A stretch of DNA of 64,000 bases from Kosakonia oryzae (GCF_001658025.2 NZ_CP014007.2:2294001-2358000); one strand, 5' to 3'. Shown: positions 37,842 through 49,886, counted from the stretch's first letter. Notes: generated by a model not told the origin, from the sequence alone. Program-made: numbers and translations.

Positions 37842-38051
37842 ATGGCAATTGCAAAAGCGTATAACTTAAAGCAGGCATATCAAATGATTACCTCTGGTAA
37901 GCAGACGGAGGTGGAGCTGGCATTTGATGTCGATGCCGACGCCTTCTTCATGCTTTCTGCGAATTATGGCGACAGCGGAGCAAAAATCACCCGCCATAAT
38001 AACCATTTTGTACTCAGGCGCGATCAAGAAGAGACCTCAGCATCCGACTGA
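37842..38051 (+). CDS. Small hypothetical protein
   Basis: A 69-aa soluble acidic protein, MAIAKAYNLKQAYQMITSGKQTEVELAFDVDADAFFMLSANYGD..., not recognised. It has no cysteines and no membrane segment, and looks like a compact alpha/beta fold. It stands alone, 177 bp from the divergent GlxA-type gene, with the region CTATAACTAGAG about 55 bp upstream possibly serving as promoter. The ribosome site CACGCGAGGATT is acceptable. Confidence 0.6.
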   Translation: MAIAKAYNLKQAYQMITSGKQTEVELAFDVDADAFFMLSANYGDSGAKITRHNNHFVLRRDQEETSASD

Positions 38052-38268
38052 TTTTTAACTCTATTTTTTAGGTCTGTTGTGGGTGACAGAAATAACAGTG
38101 TCGCCCTGATGCTTATTTTTCCTGAAACCCTGCCGTCATCTCTGCGTTACATTCCGGCCGTTTAATGGCGCAAGCCCGCCCCGCAGCGTCCTTCTCGCGG
38201 AGTCTGGCTTCATCAGTTATTACTCTTTGATCGCGGAGCCGGTCAGCAAAACTCGTTATCAACTGTTC

Positions 38269-38293
38269 CCCGGTATCCATACCGGGTTTTTTT
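38269..38293 (+). terminator. Plus-strand terminator without an adjacent gene
   Basis: CCCGGTA-TCCA-TACCGGG followed by seven T residues; the next gene upstream on the plus strand ends at 38051. Confidence 0.8.
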
Positions 38294-38337
38294 GCGTAGA
38301 TTTCAGTGTGACACTGTCACTAAATAAATGGGCAGGC

Positions 38338-38370
38338 ATAAAAAAACCTGCGGGTTGGAGCCCGCAGGTG
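38338..38370 (-). terminator. katG terminator
   Basis: On the minus strand CCTGCGGG and CCCGCAGG form an 8-bp stem followed by seven T residues, just after the katG stop. Confidence 0.88.
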
Positions 38371-38391
38371 TGTTGTTTGCCGCAGCGCGGT

Positions 38392-40626
<2,235 letters not shown>

Positions 40627-40742
40627 TTAAAGGTACTTGAATAAATCTACAGATTTGATAGCTAATACCTTTCTTTTAATGCATAAAAAACCGACAAACG
40701 TCACATAAATTTATTACTGCCTCATCAACCTTAGCAATCGCG

Positions 40743-41684
40743 CTACGCTTGTTCCGGTTTTTTTGTGTCTTGTTTGATCGTACCCATAAAAGCGGAGCGG
40801 ATGAGCAGATCTTCATCTGTTGGCGGGGGGAGAAAGAGAGGGAAAAGGGCGGAGAGACTCCGCCACAGGCCAGGATAAAAGGTGGGATAAAGGCCTTTAC
40901 CACGAAAAAGCGGAAAGCTCACCCCCCAGACGGAATGTTCGATGACAGGCAGGTCGGGGTTGTGCTGTTTTAATTTTTCAATTAATTCTCTGTTTTGTTG
41001 ATACTGCGGAAGTTTATGGTTTTGGCCTCTTTCATAGTAAAAATAGATACCGCAAACTTTCACTCTGTCGGTGGGAGGAAAATCAGCATAGGTATTGATA
41101 TCTTTTTTACCCACAATCAGCACTTCGTTATGGTATACGCCGTCAGATTCGGAAATCAGCCTTTCCGGGCTCATCATGGAGGCATAGGTTTGGTCAGGCA
41201 TAGCGCTTTTTATATATTTCCTCACCTTTGCATTATTGTAGCTCTTATTGATGCCCAAAAAATATCTGTCACTGAGCGAGTAGGAGTTTTTATTTTCCCA
41301 ACTTTGATTTCCTGCATGGTTGGGAAACCAGACATCTTTGTGAAATGTGCCAATGATATTTTGCGGTGGAGCAGCAAGGATAAATCCCACATCGGCCCAT
41401 TGGCTACGATCATAGCAGGACGATTGCATACGAATGAGCGAACTGCTCACTATATCCCATGTGGCAATAATATCTTCTGCTCTGCCGTTAAAAAATGGTG
41501 AATTATCATCCTTTATATCACGGATTGTATGTATTAAAACTAAATTGTCGCGATGAGCATTTTTTCTTGAGGGTGATATTTGCGGTATTAAAAGTGTTTT
41601 TCGATAAACCTTTTTCCAGCTTTCAAGCTCAAAATATGAATCATTAAATATATTGGATTTGATCTTTTTCCCTAATATTCGCAT
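40743..41684 (-). CDS. Unrecognised 313-aa protein in an AT-rich island
   Basis: A soluble protein from ATG 41684 (MRILGKKIKSNIF), no signal peptide. I do not recognise its family. Notable stretches are LIHTIRDIKDD, ADVGFILAAPPQNIIGTFHKDVWFPNHAGN and YHNEVLIVGKKDINTY; the NEVLI strand and the order of segments faintly recall ADP-ribosyltransferase-type toxins, but no R-S-E triad could be fixed. The C-terminus is proline-rich (LFLPPPTDEDLL). The gene is AT-rich and stands between katG and a T6SS cluster with a ToxR-like regulator, so a secreted effector or an acquired accessory protein is plausible. Confidence 0.6.
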   Translation of the reverse strand: MRILGKKIKSNIFNDSYFELESWKKVYRKTLLIPQISPSRKNAHRDNLVLIHTIRDIKDDNSPFFNGRAEDIIATWDIVSSSLIRMQSSCYDRSQWADVGFILAAPPQNIIGTFHKDVWFPNHAGNQSWENKNSYSLSDRYFLGINKSYNNAKVRKYIKSAMPDQTYASMMSPERLISESDGVYHNEVLIVGKKDINTYADFPPTDRVKVCGIYFYYERGQNHKLPQYQQNRELIEKLKQHNPDLPVIEHSVWGVSFPLFRGKGLYPTFYPGLWRSLSALFPLFLPPPTDEDLLIRSAFMGTIKQDTKKPEQA

Positions 41685-42226
41685 GTGCGCCTCGAAAATT
41701 ATTTGAGTTAAAGGAAGAACGCTGTAAATCGCTGAAAGCGAAACACAGCATGAATAGTGTCTTACGGAGGACACCATTTTTCAGTTGATTCGTAATAATG
41801 TTTATTAATCGTAGTTGTAGTTTATGAATGTTTATGAACGAACGCCATAATATCTGTCTTAATTAAGCGCTAAGGTTTATTCATAAGGCAGGAATTGATA
41901 CCGGAAGATTTAATAATGTAATAACAGATTAGCACAAGCCGAAGGATTCAATAATATACTCTGCTTTGCGGGTAAATCGCTTTCCTCGTTGAGAAGATTC
42001 AATGACAGTGATGACCTGTAACTGGCCGGCAATGCGAGATCTGCTCCGCAACATTACCGACAAAGGAGTACACATCATGCGAAAAAACTCAAAAGTGAGA
42101 CAGATGTAGTTAATTTAGAATAAGTGATGCGTTTGTTATTTTTTTAATGATCGAATTATGTCCTGTTTTTCATAGATAACCTTTTTACTGTAAGAAGTTA
42201 AACGATCTCCACAGATAGCCTTCGGT
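41685..42226. other. AT-rich intergenic region with gene debris
   Basis: A 542-bp stretch with no full gene. It includes a 35-codon frame at 42002-42109, described separately, and long AT tracts. Confidence 0.5.
42002..42109 (+). pseudogene. 35-codon frame, possible serine-recombinase remnant
   Basis: ATG 42002 to TAG 42109 encodes MTVMTCNWPAMRDLLRN... ending SKVRQM. The stretch MRDLLRNITDKGVHI loosely resembles the LTxKGVxxEF helix-strand of resolvase/invertase proteins, so it may be a scar of a mobile element. An AAAGGAG lies before an internal ATG at 42077. Evidence is thin. Confidence 0.25.
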
Positions 42227-42781
42227 TCATTTTAAAAAGTAGCCAGTGGGCGCCTTGCTTTCATGTTCCGTTCGGGTGAGTTTTTCAATAAAGCTAACTT
42301 TGTCGCATACATCCAGCAGAATCTGATGCAGCGTGTTAAGCTGAGCATGAATTTCAGATTCGTGGTTTGCTGTATGTAACGCAAATTTCAAACCTCTGGA
42401 AATGTATTTGTCTGTGTGTGTTGTTTTATATTCAAGTGGTTCGATTTTCACCGCTGGATTAAAGTAAAATCCTTCCCGTGGAAGCGTCAGAATGAATTGC
42501 TCTTTAGTGTTAAATGTCGTGGCTATAATACGTCTGATTTGGAATATGGTTTGATATAAGGTGTTGGGTGATGTCTCTTTGGTGCGCTTTTCCCACGCAT
42601 AATCATAAAGCTCGTTATGCGTAACAATCTCTCCGGACTTCTTTGTTATTAAAAGCTCAAGACATTTAGAAGCAGGTTTAGTCAATAATGCTGGTGGCAA
42701 GTACATATCACATCGACACAGAGTCCGTTCGGTTATATTAAAGTCAACTTCATTGTTAATGCGATATATATGCGAGTTCAT
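42227..42781 (-). CDS. ToxR/CadC-like winged-helix transcription factor, soluble
   Basis: A 184-aa protein with an OmpR-type winged-helix DNA-binding domain at about 12-110: LTKPASKCLELLITKKSGEIVTHNELYDYAWEKR, then TLYQTIFQIRRII and LTLPREGFYF, as in CadC and ToxR. No transmembrane helix follows, and the C-terminal 70 residues are short and helical. Genes of this kind often regulate fimbriae, toxins or secretion in enterics. It lies about 0.5 kb from the end of the T6SS operon and next to the unrecognised 313-aa gene, so either may be its target. Strongly AT-rich, suggesting transfer. Confidence 0.72.
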   Translation of the reverse strand: MNSHIYRINNEVDFNITERTLCRCDMYLPPALLTKPASKCLELLITKKSGEIVTHNELYDYAWEKRTKETSPNTLYQTIFQIRRIIATTFNTKEQFILTLPREGFYFNPAVKIEPLEYKTTHTDKYISRGLKFALHTANHESEIHAQLNTLHQILLDVCDKVSFIEKLTRTEHESKAPTGYFLK

Positions 42782-43301
42782 TTAAATCCCCTTTTTGTTA
42801 TTTATTGAATTCACTTTCGATAAGCATAAGCATACATTGCCATGGCAATAAATTTAAAAATATTTCATCTTAATAAGATTCTTATCACACATATTTATAT
42901 GATGGTATAAACAAATATTTTATAAATCAATTGGTTGTATTATTATGTAATGTGTTTTTCCAGATGTTTTTGTGAATAATATAAATTAGATGAATGTGAA
43001 CCCAGGATTATTTCGCCTGAATAATTTATTTATTATTCTGAGTTTTTACGGATGATTTTAATCTGGTTTTTTGTTTTTTCTTATCCGGGTTTGGGAGAAT
43101 TAAGTTATTTTTGATAAAATATTAAATGTATAATGTTCCAATCCATTCATGATTTTTATGTTTTATTATAAGACTCTGTTACGCAAACCAGCTGAATGGA
43201 ATCAGTATAAAACATAAATCAAAAGCCAGCGACAAAACCTCAGCGAAACGATCCTGACGCTGGTCTTTCCTTACAGGGCAAAATAAATTTAAGTTAAGTC
43301 G
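42782..43301. other. AT-rich intergenic region
   Basis: A 520-bp, very AT-rich stretch between the winged-helix gene and the tssH stop. It must hold the promoter of the winged-helix gene. A loose dyad (CCAGCG/CGCTGG, 43226-43263) may help end the T6SS transcript. Its composition would suit H-NS binding. Confidence 0.5.
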
Positions 43302-45812
43302 TTATACTTTTAACGCCAGCTGGTCTTTGCGGATATCAATTTTCACTTCATTTTTTGCCGCTGAGGTTAACGCATGGTCAGCCAGAATCGGTAATAAATG
43401 AGAGGTCAATATCTGGTCAATATCGCGCGCGCCACTTTGCTGTACCTGACAACGTTTCGCCACCCAATTAACCACTTTATTTGTCCAGCCTGGGCGTGAG
43501 TCGCTTTCTGTCGCAGTTTGATAACGGCGGCACAGGTGCTGAAGCTTCAATTCGATGATCTGCGCCAGCTCCAGCGGCTGCAAGGGCAGGTAAGGGATCA
43601 GCGTCATACGTCCCATCAACGCCGGGCTGAAGACACGTTCAAACTCAGGGCGAATAATATTGCACAACGCTTCCGGCGAGGTTGTGCCTTTTTCCCAGGC
43701 GCTAATCAGCGCCGCGCTGGCCAGATTAGACGTCATAATAATCAGCGTGTTACGGAAATTAATCATCTGTCCTTCTGCGTCTTCGATGATGCCCTTATCG
43801 AAAATTTGATAGAACAGCTCCATGACGTCCGGGTGCGCTTTTTCCACTTCATCCAGCAGTACCACACAATAGGGGTTACGGCGCACGGCTTCGGTAAGTA
43901 CACCGCCCTGACCGTAACCCACATAGCCTGGCGGTGAACCTTTCAGCCCCGAAACGGAGTGGGCCTCCTGGTACTCGGACATATTAATGGTCACCATGCT
44001 TTTTTCCCCGCCGTACAGCAGTTCTGCCAGCGCCAGCGACGTTTCGGTTTTGCCGATTCCCGAGGGACCGGCCAGCATGTAAACGCCGGTGGGTTTTTGC
44101 GGATCGGCAAGCCCGGCGCGACTGATGCGAATTTGTTGAGTGATATGCTTGAGGGCATGTCTTTGCCCAATAATCCGTTGTTCAAGCCGTTCGCACAGGG
44201 AGTCCAGTTGCTGGTGCTCCTGTTCCAGCATGTGTCCAAGCGGGATTCCGGTCCAGTCTGCAACCACGTCCGCCACGCAGGCGGCGTCCACGCACTCAAA
44301 CACCATCGCGTGCTGTTGGTGACATGCAGCCAGCGTTTCACGCATCTGCGCAATTTCTTCGGCATCCTGGCTCTGCTGTAGCTGTTGCACCAGCAGCGTT
44401 TGCCGCTCCCATTCCTTACGCAGTGAATCGAGAGAGGCCTGCAAGCTCGTGGCATGCTGACGAAGTTTTACCTGCCGCTCTGGCGCGCTGTTTTCTCGTT
44501 TCAGTGCGGCAATCTCGCACTCAATGGCGCGCAGTTGTACGCAGATGGCCTCAATCTCTTTCGGTTCCTGAGTTTGTGATATCGCCACGCGGGCGCAAGC
44601 GGTATCCAGCAAACTCACCGATTTGTCGGGAAGCTGGCGTTCGGCAATGTAACGGCTGGAGAGAGAGATAGCGGCATGGATGGCGCTTTCGAGGATGGGA
44701 ACACCGTGATGTCGGGACATGGCTGGTGCCATCGCGCGTAACATTGTCGTTGCTTTATCCGTATCCGGCTCCGCCACTTTGATGAGCTGAAAGCGGCGCG
44801 CCAGCGCGGCATCTTTCTCGAAGTATTTTTTATATTCCACCCAGGTTGTGGCGGCAATAATTCGCAACTCACCGCGCGCCAGCGCGGGTTTGAGTAAGTT
44901 AGCCGCATCGCTTTGTCCGGCGGATCCTCCTGCGCCAATGAGCGTATGCGCTTCATCAATGAATAAAATAATCGGCATGGGGGCGCGGGCGACCTCTTTC
45001 AGCAACTGCTGAAGGCGGTTTTCAAACTCACCTTTCACGCTCGCGCCGGCCTGTAATAACCCCAAATCCAGCGTCAATATCTCTGTCGATTCCAGCATCT
45101 GCGGAAAGGTGCCAGCGACAATGCGCATCGCCAGCGCTTCGGCAAGCGCAGTTTTCCCGACGCCGGGCTCACCGGTAAGAATCGGGTTGTTCTGGCGGCG
45201 GCGTAACAGAATATCTACCATCTGGCGCAGTTCGGATTCGCGGCCCAGAACCGGATCCAGTTCGCCTTTACGTGCCAGTTCACTGAGGTTGCGCGTGTAT
45301 CTTTGCAGTGCAGAGGTACTGGCCGCTGGCTGTTCATCGCGAGCAGGCACGGGCGCATAGATGCTTTGCAGCAACGCCAGCGCTTTGGGGCGATCGCATT
45401 GCAGTGCTTTTTCCACCGGGGTGGCGAACCGTAAGGCATTGCCGTCATCAAATAACGCGCCCAGCAGGGCGGCGGGCGTCAGTTGGGTTTGTCCCCAGTG
45501 GCTGCTTGCTAATAACCAGCCCGCAATAAACCACTCGGTCAGCGCAAGGGAAAAGTGGGGCGCGGCGTTTTGTTGCGGCCGCTGGTGCTGAAGCTCCTGC
45601 TGTAATGCATCAAACAACCGGCTGACCGGCAGCCCGCTCTGTAATCCCAGTTGTTCAATCAAGGGGCTTTGCTGGCGCAGTATTGCCATCAGTAAATGTT
45701 CTGGCGTCACTTCTGTATGTTGCAGAGAAACCGCATGGCTGACGGCGGTGTCAAGTACCGCTCGTCCCTCAGCGGAAAGCTTCTTAATTATTGGTTTTAA
45801 ATGATGGCTCAT
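43302..45812 (-). CDS. tssH: T6SS ATPase TssH (ClpV)
   Basis: This 836-aa AAA+ protein disassembles contracted TssB/TssC sheaths. It has an N-terminal Clp repeat domain, two nucleotide-binding domains (GEPGVGKTALAEA with Walker B IILFIDEAHTLIGAGG; GPSGIGKTETSLAL with CVVLLDEVEKAHPDV) and a middle coiled coil around residues 410-500. The ClpV-type N-terminus ISKLSAEGR-like (IKKLSAEGRAVLDTAVSHA) separates it from ClpB. It is the last gene of the operon, 19 bp after tssM. Confidence 0.93.
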   Translation of the reverse strand: MSHHLKPIIKKLSAEGRAVLDTAVSHAVSLQHTEVTPEHLLMAILRQQSPLIEQLGLQSGLPVSRLFDALQQELQHQRPQQNAAPHFSLALTEWFIAGWLLASSHWGQTQLTPAALLGALFDDGNALRFATPVEKALQCDRPKALALLQSIYAPVPARDEQPAASTSALQRYTRNLSELARKGELDPVLGRESELRQMVDILLRRRQNNPILTGEPGVGKTALAEALAMRIVAGTFPQMLESTEILTLDLGLLQAGASVKGEFENRLQQLLKEVARAPMPIILFIDEAHTLIGAGGSAGQSDAANLLKPALARGELRIIAATTWVEYKKYFEKDAALARRFQLIKVAEPDTDKATTMLRAMAPAMSRHHGVPILESAIHAAISLSSRYIAERQLPDKSVSLLDTACARVAISQTQEPKEIEAICVQLRAIECEIAALKRENSAPERQVKLRQHATSLQASLDSLRKEWERQTLLVQQLQQSQDAEEIAQMRETLAACHQQHAMVFECVDAACVADVVADWTGIPLGHMLEQEHQQLDSLCERLEQRIIGQRHALKHITQQIRISRAGLADPQKPTGVYMLAGPSGIGKTETSLALAELLYGGEKSMVTINMSEYQEAHSVSGLKGSPPGYVGYGQGGVLTEAVRRNPYCVVLLDEVEKAHPDVMELFYQIFDKGIIEDAEGQMINFRNTLIIMTSNLASAALISAWEKGTTSPEALCNIIRPEFERVFSPALMGRMTLIPYLPLQPLELAQIIELKLQHLCRRYQTATESDSRPGWTNKVVNWVAKRCQVQQSGARDIDQILTSHLLPILADHALTSAAKNEVKIDIRKDQLALKV

Positions 45813-45831
45813 AAAAGTACCTTCAATGGTG

Positions 45832-48800
45832 TTACTGACACTGTGCGATTTCGTCGGGCAAACCAGAAAGCGCGTGCGCCGCTAACTCGTCAGGTTGCGG
45901 ATACGCTGACTGCTCGTTGAGATCGCTGATTTGTTGAGTGAGGGAACTGATTTCATCGGCGTTCGTTTTCCAGCTTTGCCACGCCTCCTCAAGGGGCTGA
46001 GTGTTGGACATGGCGAAACGAACGAGGATCTGTTTGATGCCTAATCGCTTAAGCAACTCTGCGCTGTCACCGAAATCACGGCTGTCGATCAGGGTTTCTC
46101 CTGAAGAGAACAGGCTGACAAACCACGGCCAGGCATCGTCGCCATTAATCTGATCGACCGCGACAAAATCAGGGAACGTAACGCTTAGCGTGACGCCGCG
46201 GCACTGGCCCGGCTGCCAGGTGAAATCGGCCTTGTCGGCAAAATTCATACTGCTGAGCACCTGGCCGCCTTTCTGGCAGTTCAGTAACAGTTGTGTTCCG
46301 GTTGGGATCACCTGCGCGCCTTCAGCGATAGTGGCTGGCAAGCTGGTGACCGTCGTTTTCACAACCTGTTTTTCGAGCTTGCTTTGTTGCAACTCAAGCG
46401 CCGCAACTTTGGCCTGCAACGTTGCTTTCCGATCCTGGACTTTGGTGGTGGTGCGTTGCGGCAGATCCTGAAGAATATCCGGGGGAAAGGCGTTACGGAG
46501 ATACTGACTAAATTCCGCCGTTAAGGGCAGCGTCATGCCAGCAAAACCGGCGGCGCGAAGACCATTATTGTCCACCGACAGCATGGGCTTCGCCGGGCCG
46601 CGCAGGAAATTGCCCACCAGTTGCTGGCTCAGCGTTTGTTGCTCTTCATAGCTGCGTTTTTCGGCATTTTTCCCCAGCGGCCAAATCACGCTGCTTTTCC
46701 ATTGCGTATTCAACCAACAAGCGCTGCTGGCCATCGCGTTCGCCAGTAGCGTGCGGGCATCATCCTGATACAGCCGCCACACTGCCGCCACATCCGCATC
46801 GGGCTCATCGGGGGAAACGCGTTCCTGCAACGTGGCCAGTGCCGGCAGGAGAGTACCCAGCGGGTTGGTGTCCGGTTTTTGTTGCCCGGGGGTAAAAAGC
46901 CCGCGCGTTAACGTATCACCGGGTTTCTCCTGCGCTACGGCTGCAGTAACGGCGCTGTTCCGGGATTTTTGCCACGCGAGCCACGCCTGTTGAGCAGATT
47001 GCGCGGTGGCGGCCGCAGCCGTTTGGCTTTTGCCCTGAAACCAGGCGGCAAGCGACTGGCGCAGTTGATTGTTGATCCGCTCTGTGCGTTGCAGCAGCGC
47101 GGCACCATCGCCCGCGCGGGCGAGCGTCTGAACGTCACGCAGCGTGGTCAGCCAGGGCTGTGCGTGTTCCGGCGCAATGGTGTCAAGCTCGTCAACAATG
47201 CGGGCGGCAAAGCGCATCGCCGGGCTTTGATTCTGGCTGATAGCAATCAGCTGGCGGCGCGACACCGTGCCTGTTTCATCCGGTGAAAGATGCGCCGTCA
47301 CGTCGATCAGATAGTGACGCCATGCCTGCTGCCTCACTTGTTGCCAGCTTTCGCGCAATGGCTGAAAAACCGGTTCAGTGCGCCCGGCAGCGGCTTCAAT
47401 CTCTGCCATCCATTGATTAACGGTGGCTTCACCGGCCTGCGTCCATCTCCCGTCGAGAGCCAGTGAATCGGGTAAGGCTGGCCAGAACGTTGCCGCGTGC
47501 AGCGGCGGAAATGCGGCGTCCGGAGCCTGTAACCAGCGTAACGACAGATCGTGATTGACCAGATTTTCCAGCACCCGTTGTGCGTTCTGCAACCAGCGTT
47601 CGCCATAGGGACGCTGCATGTAATAACGCTCCAGCGCCAGCCGGGTCAGCGGCGATAGCGTCGGCGGATAGACATTTTGCGTCAGTTCGTCGCTGATCGG
47701 CGCGGCTTCGGCGAGGGTATCCAGCGGCGTACCTTGCTGCATTTGTCGCCAGCGCGTGACTGCCGCAGCCAGTTGCAGAATGGCGTGCCGCTGTTGCGCG
47801 GGCGACGCGTGAAGGGCGCGTTGCTGATACGCTTCCAGCGTCTGCCGGGCAGGGCGGGCCGTCACTGGAATGCGGGCAAGCAACGTTTCAGCCTCGCGTT
47901 GTTGCTGGTTGAATAAAGGCATAAACGGCAGCCAGGGCAGCGCCAGCGTGGCATGTTGCTCGTCTGCGGCAACAAACGCCGCTAGCTTATCCGGCGCTAA
48001 TTCAGCCAGCCCCGGGCGCAAGCGCATGGCGCTCATACTGGCACTTATCGCCAGCCAGAGGGCGCAGATACCGGCTGCGGTGTAGCAGCACGTTCTGCCG
48101 AAGGAACGCTGATACCAGCGCAGCCCGCTTCTTTTTAAACTCAATGCCGGAAGGTGGCGGGTCAACAACTCCTGGATGAAATAGCTGCTGCGGCGACCCT
48201 GATTTTCCACCTGAGGTTCGGCGGCGCAAAACCAGATGCTCTTTAGCGTGGCCGGGCTGAAATAGGCGTTGGCTTCGCACAGGGCGGCCAGCGTGTAGCG
48301 CAGGGCGGGTTCCAGCCGGGCGAACGCTTCCGGGAAATCCAGCAGGGCATTGTACTCAGGCGCGCTGAGCGTGGCCGGGCGCGCCATACTCAGCCGCACG
48401 AGAGAAAAGCCTTCATGCAGACGGGTGAATAGCGGTTGCAGCGTGGTGTCGTCCTGGCCATCAATATGCGGCGGCACACTCCATGTATAACCCAGCGCCT
48501 GCTGGCGCTGGGCGTCAGAAAGCTGATGCTGCCACAAACTGAAACCTGGAAACTTATCGCACTGGGTGACCAACACGTAGAGTGGCAAGCGCTCGCCATA
48601 GTGCCGGACCAACGGTTCGATAAGGCTACGTTGCTGGCGAGCCAGCGCATGCAATTGGCTGAGATCGCCACGCATTAACTGGCTCATCGGCAACGCTATG
48701 ATGATGCCGCCCGGCGCGGGAATGTGCGTGCACCAGCGGGCAAGTTTGCTCCAGGCCTGGCGGAAGCTGGCAGCACCGTTTAAAAAATTGCTCGACAGAT

Positions 48801-49260
48801 CGAGCACGCACAAATCGCGGAAAAACCACCACCGCAGCGTGCGGGTTGGGGCTGTGATGCCATCGACGCTATCACCATAAAAACGGGGCAACCCTGCGCT
48901 GGCCAGCAGCGTACTTTTGCCACAGCGTTCACCAACCAGCAAATACCACGGAAGATGCGTGCGCCGACGCTTAATGCGCCTGATGACCGAGGCTCCCGCT
49001 TTCCAGTGATTAAACAGCACATATTCCCGGCGCGATAAGCGGTATTTTGTGAACCAGCGGCGGCCTTTTTTCCCCCTGATAAGCAGCAATAACTCGGGGA
49101 GCGAGTGCCACAGCAGCGCGGCCAGCACCATGACCAGCAGCCACAGCAGCAGGATCCCTGGCGTGCTCCATCCTTGCCACAGGCCGAGCATAAAACTGAA
49201 GATCAGCGACAGGCACAGTACCGCCAGCCAGCCAGTAAAACAGGCTAATTTCTTAAACAT
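45832..49260 (-). CDS. tssM: T6SS inner-membrane protein TssM (IcmF)
   Basis: This 1142-aa protein spans the inner membrane and reaches TssJ in the periplasm. It has two N-terminal helices (about 5-55), a cytoplasmic GTPase-like domain with a P-loop-like WYLLVGERCGKSTLLASAGLP, a third helix near 395-415 (TAAGICALWLAISASM), and a long periplasmic part. The P-loop has Arg-Cys where many TssM have other residues, but GKST is kept. The length is that expected for IcmF. It lies between tssL and tssH with tight spacing. Confidence 0.92.
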   Translation of the reverse strand: MFKKLACFTGWLAVLCLSLIFSFMLGLWQGWSTPGILLLWLLVMVLAALLWHSLPELLLLIRGKKGRRWFTKYRLSRREYVLFNHWKAGASVIRRIKRRRTHLPWYLLVGERCGKSTLLASAGLPRFYGDSVDGITAPTRTLRWWFFRDLCVLDLSSNFLNGAASFRQAWSKLARWCTHIPAPGGIIIALPMSQLMRGDLSQLHALARQQRSLIEPLVRHYGERLPLYVLVTQCDKFPGFSLWQHQLSDAQRQQALGYTWSVPPHIDGQDDTTLQPLFTRLHEGFSLVRLSMARPATLSAPEYNALLDFPEAFARLEPALRYTLAALCEANAYFSPATLKSIWFCAAEPQVENQGRRSSYFIQELLTRHLPALSLKRSGLRWYQRSFGRTCCYTAAGICALWLAISASMSAMRLRPGLAELAPDKLAAFVAADEQHATLALPWLPFMPLFNQQQREAETLLARIPVTARPARQTLEAYQQRALHASPAQQRHAILQLAAAVTRWRQMQQGTPLDTLAEAAPISDELTQNVYPPTLSPLTRLALERYYMQRPYGERWLQNAQRVLENLVNHDLSLRWLQAPDAAFPPLHAATFWPALPDSLALDGRWTQAGEATVNQWMAEIEAAAGRTEPVFQPLRESWQQVRQQAWRHYLIDVTAHLSPDETGTVSRRQLIAISQNQSPAMRFAARIVDELDTIAPEHAQPWLTTLRDVQTLARAGDGAALLQRTERINNQLRQSLAAWFQGKSQTAAAATAQSAQQAWLAWQKSRNSAVTAAVAQEKPGDTLTRGLFTPGQQKPDTNPLGTLLPALATLQERVSPDEPDADVAAVWRLYQDDARTLLANAMASSACWLNTQWKSSVIWPLGKNAEKRSYEEQQTLSQQLVGNFLRGPAKPMLSVDNNGLRAAGFAGMTLPLTAEFSQYLRNAFPPDILQDLPQRTTTKVQDRKATLQAKVAALELQQSKLEKQVVKTTVTSLPATIAEGAQVIPTGTQLLLNCQKGGQVLSSMNFADKADFTWQPGQCRGVTLSVTFPDFVAVDQINGDDAWPWFVSLFSSGETLIDSRDFGDSAELLKRLGIKQILVRFAMSNTQPLEEAWQSWKTNADEISSLTQQISDLNEQSAYPQPDELAAHALSGLPDEIAQCQ

Positions 49261-49265
49261 AGAGG

Positions 49266-49886
49266 TCAGTTTGTGTAGTGATAAAGAAGCAAAAGTAAAA
49301 ATCCGTACAGCAGCAACAGAGTCACGGTTGTCCGCAGTAGCAGGCGTTTATGCAGCGGCGTGGCGATGGTTTGTCCGCATGTCGCGGGCGTGATCGCGCT
49401 GTCGTTTGGCCAGCTTAGCCATGACGCAGGCAAGCACAGCGCACGCTGCTCTGTAATGATCTCCTGCAACGGCTCGTCATCTTCGGGCGTGCTGTACTGA
49501 CCGTGAAAACCATTTTGCAGACAGAAGAGAAAGACCTTTCTCGCCTGATGCCAGGCAGGCTCAAGCTGCGCCAGACAGGTAAAAAATCGCTCTCCGGCGA
49601 CGGTGATATTCAGATACTTACGCTGCAATAATTCACTCTGCCAGCGCTCGCGCCACGGCAAGGAGGAACAGAGCACCGTTTCATCGATCCAGGCGATAAC
49701 CGCAAACTGCGCGGCCGCTTTCTCCTCTTCGCTGGCATCCTGTCGGCCGGCTCGTTGCATTGCCTGTTCCAGCCGGACAAGGCACCCTTGCCGCGCGTCG
49801 GCGTAATCGGTAAACGATGTTGGCTCTGCAATCATCTCCAGTACTTGCCTGAAGACGGGCAGATAGCTATCAAGAAGCTCGCTCAT
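49266..49886 (-). CDS. tssL: T6SS inner-membrane protein TssL (DotU)
   Basis: A 206-aa protein with a cytoplasmic helical domain (VLEMIAEPTSFTDYADARQ, FAVIAWIDETVLCSSLPWRERW, YSTPEDDEPLQEIITEQ) and one C-terminal membrane helix (LLLRTTVTLLLLYGFLLLLLY). It has no peptidoglycan-binding OmpA domain, unlike evolved TssL. It recruits the baseplate through TssK and pairs with TssM. Its start overlaps the tssK stop (ATGA). Confidence 0.92.
   Translation of the reverse strand: MSELLDSYLPVFRQVLEMIAEPTSFTDYADARQGCLVRLEQAMQRAGRQDASEEEKAAAQFAVIAWIDETVLCSSLPWRERWQSELLQRKYLNITVAGERFFTCLAQLEPAWHQARKVFLFCLQNGFHGQYSTPEDDEPLQEIITEQRALCLPASWLSWPNDSAITPATCGQTIATPLHKRLLLRTTVTLLLLYGFLLLLLYHYTN

Larger units (their letters stand above)
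38052..38391. other. Intergenic region with a strong terminator and possible small RNA
   Basis: A 340-bp gap. It holds a plus-strand terminator at 38269-38293 that lies more than 200 bp beyond the nearest plus-strand gene, and the katG terminator at 38338-38370. The 150 bp before the first terminator are GC-rich and pair locally, so a small RNA is conceivable. Confidence 0.45.
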
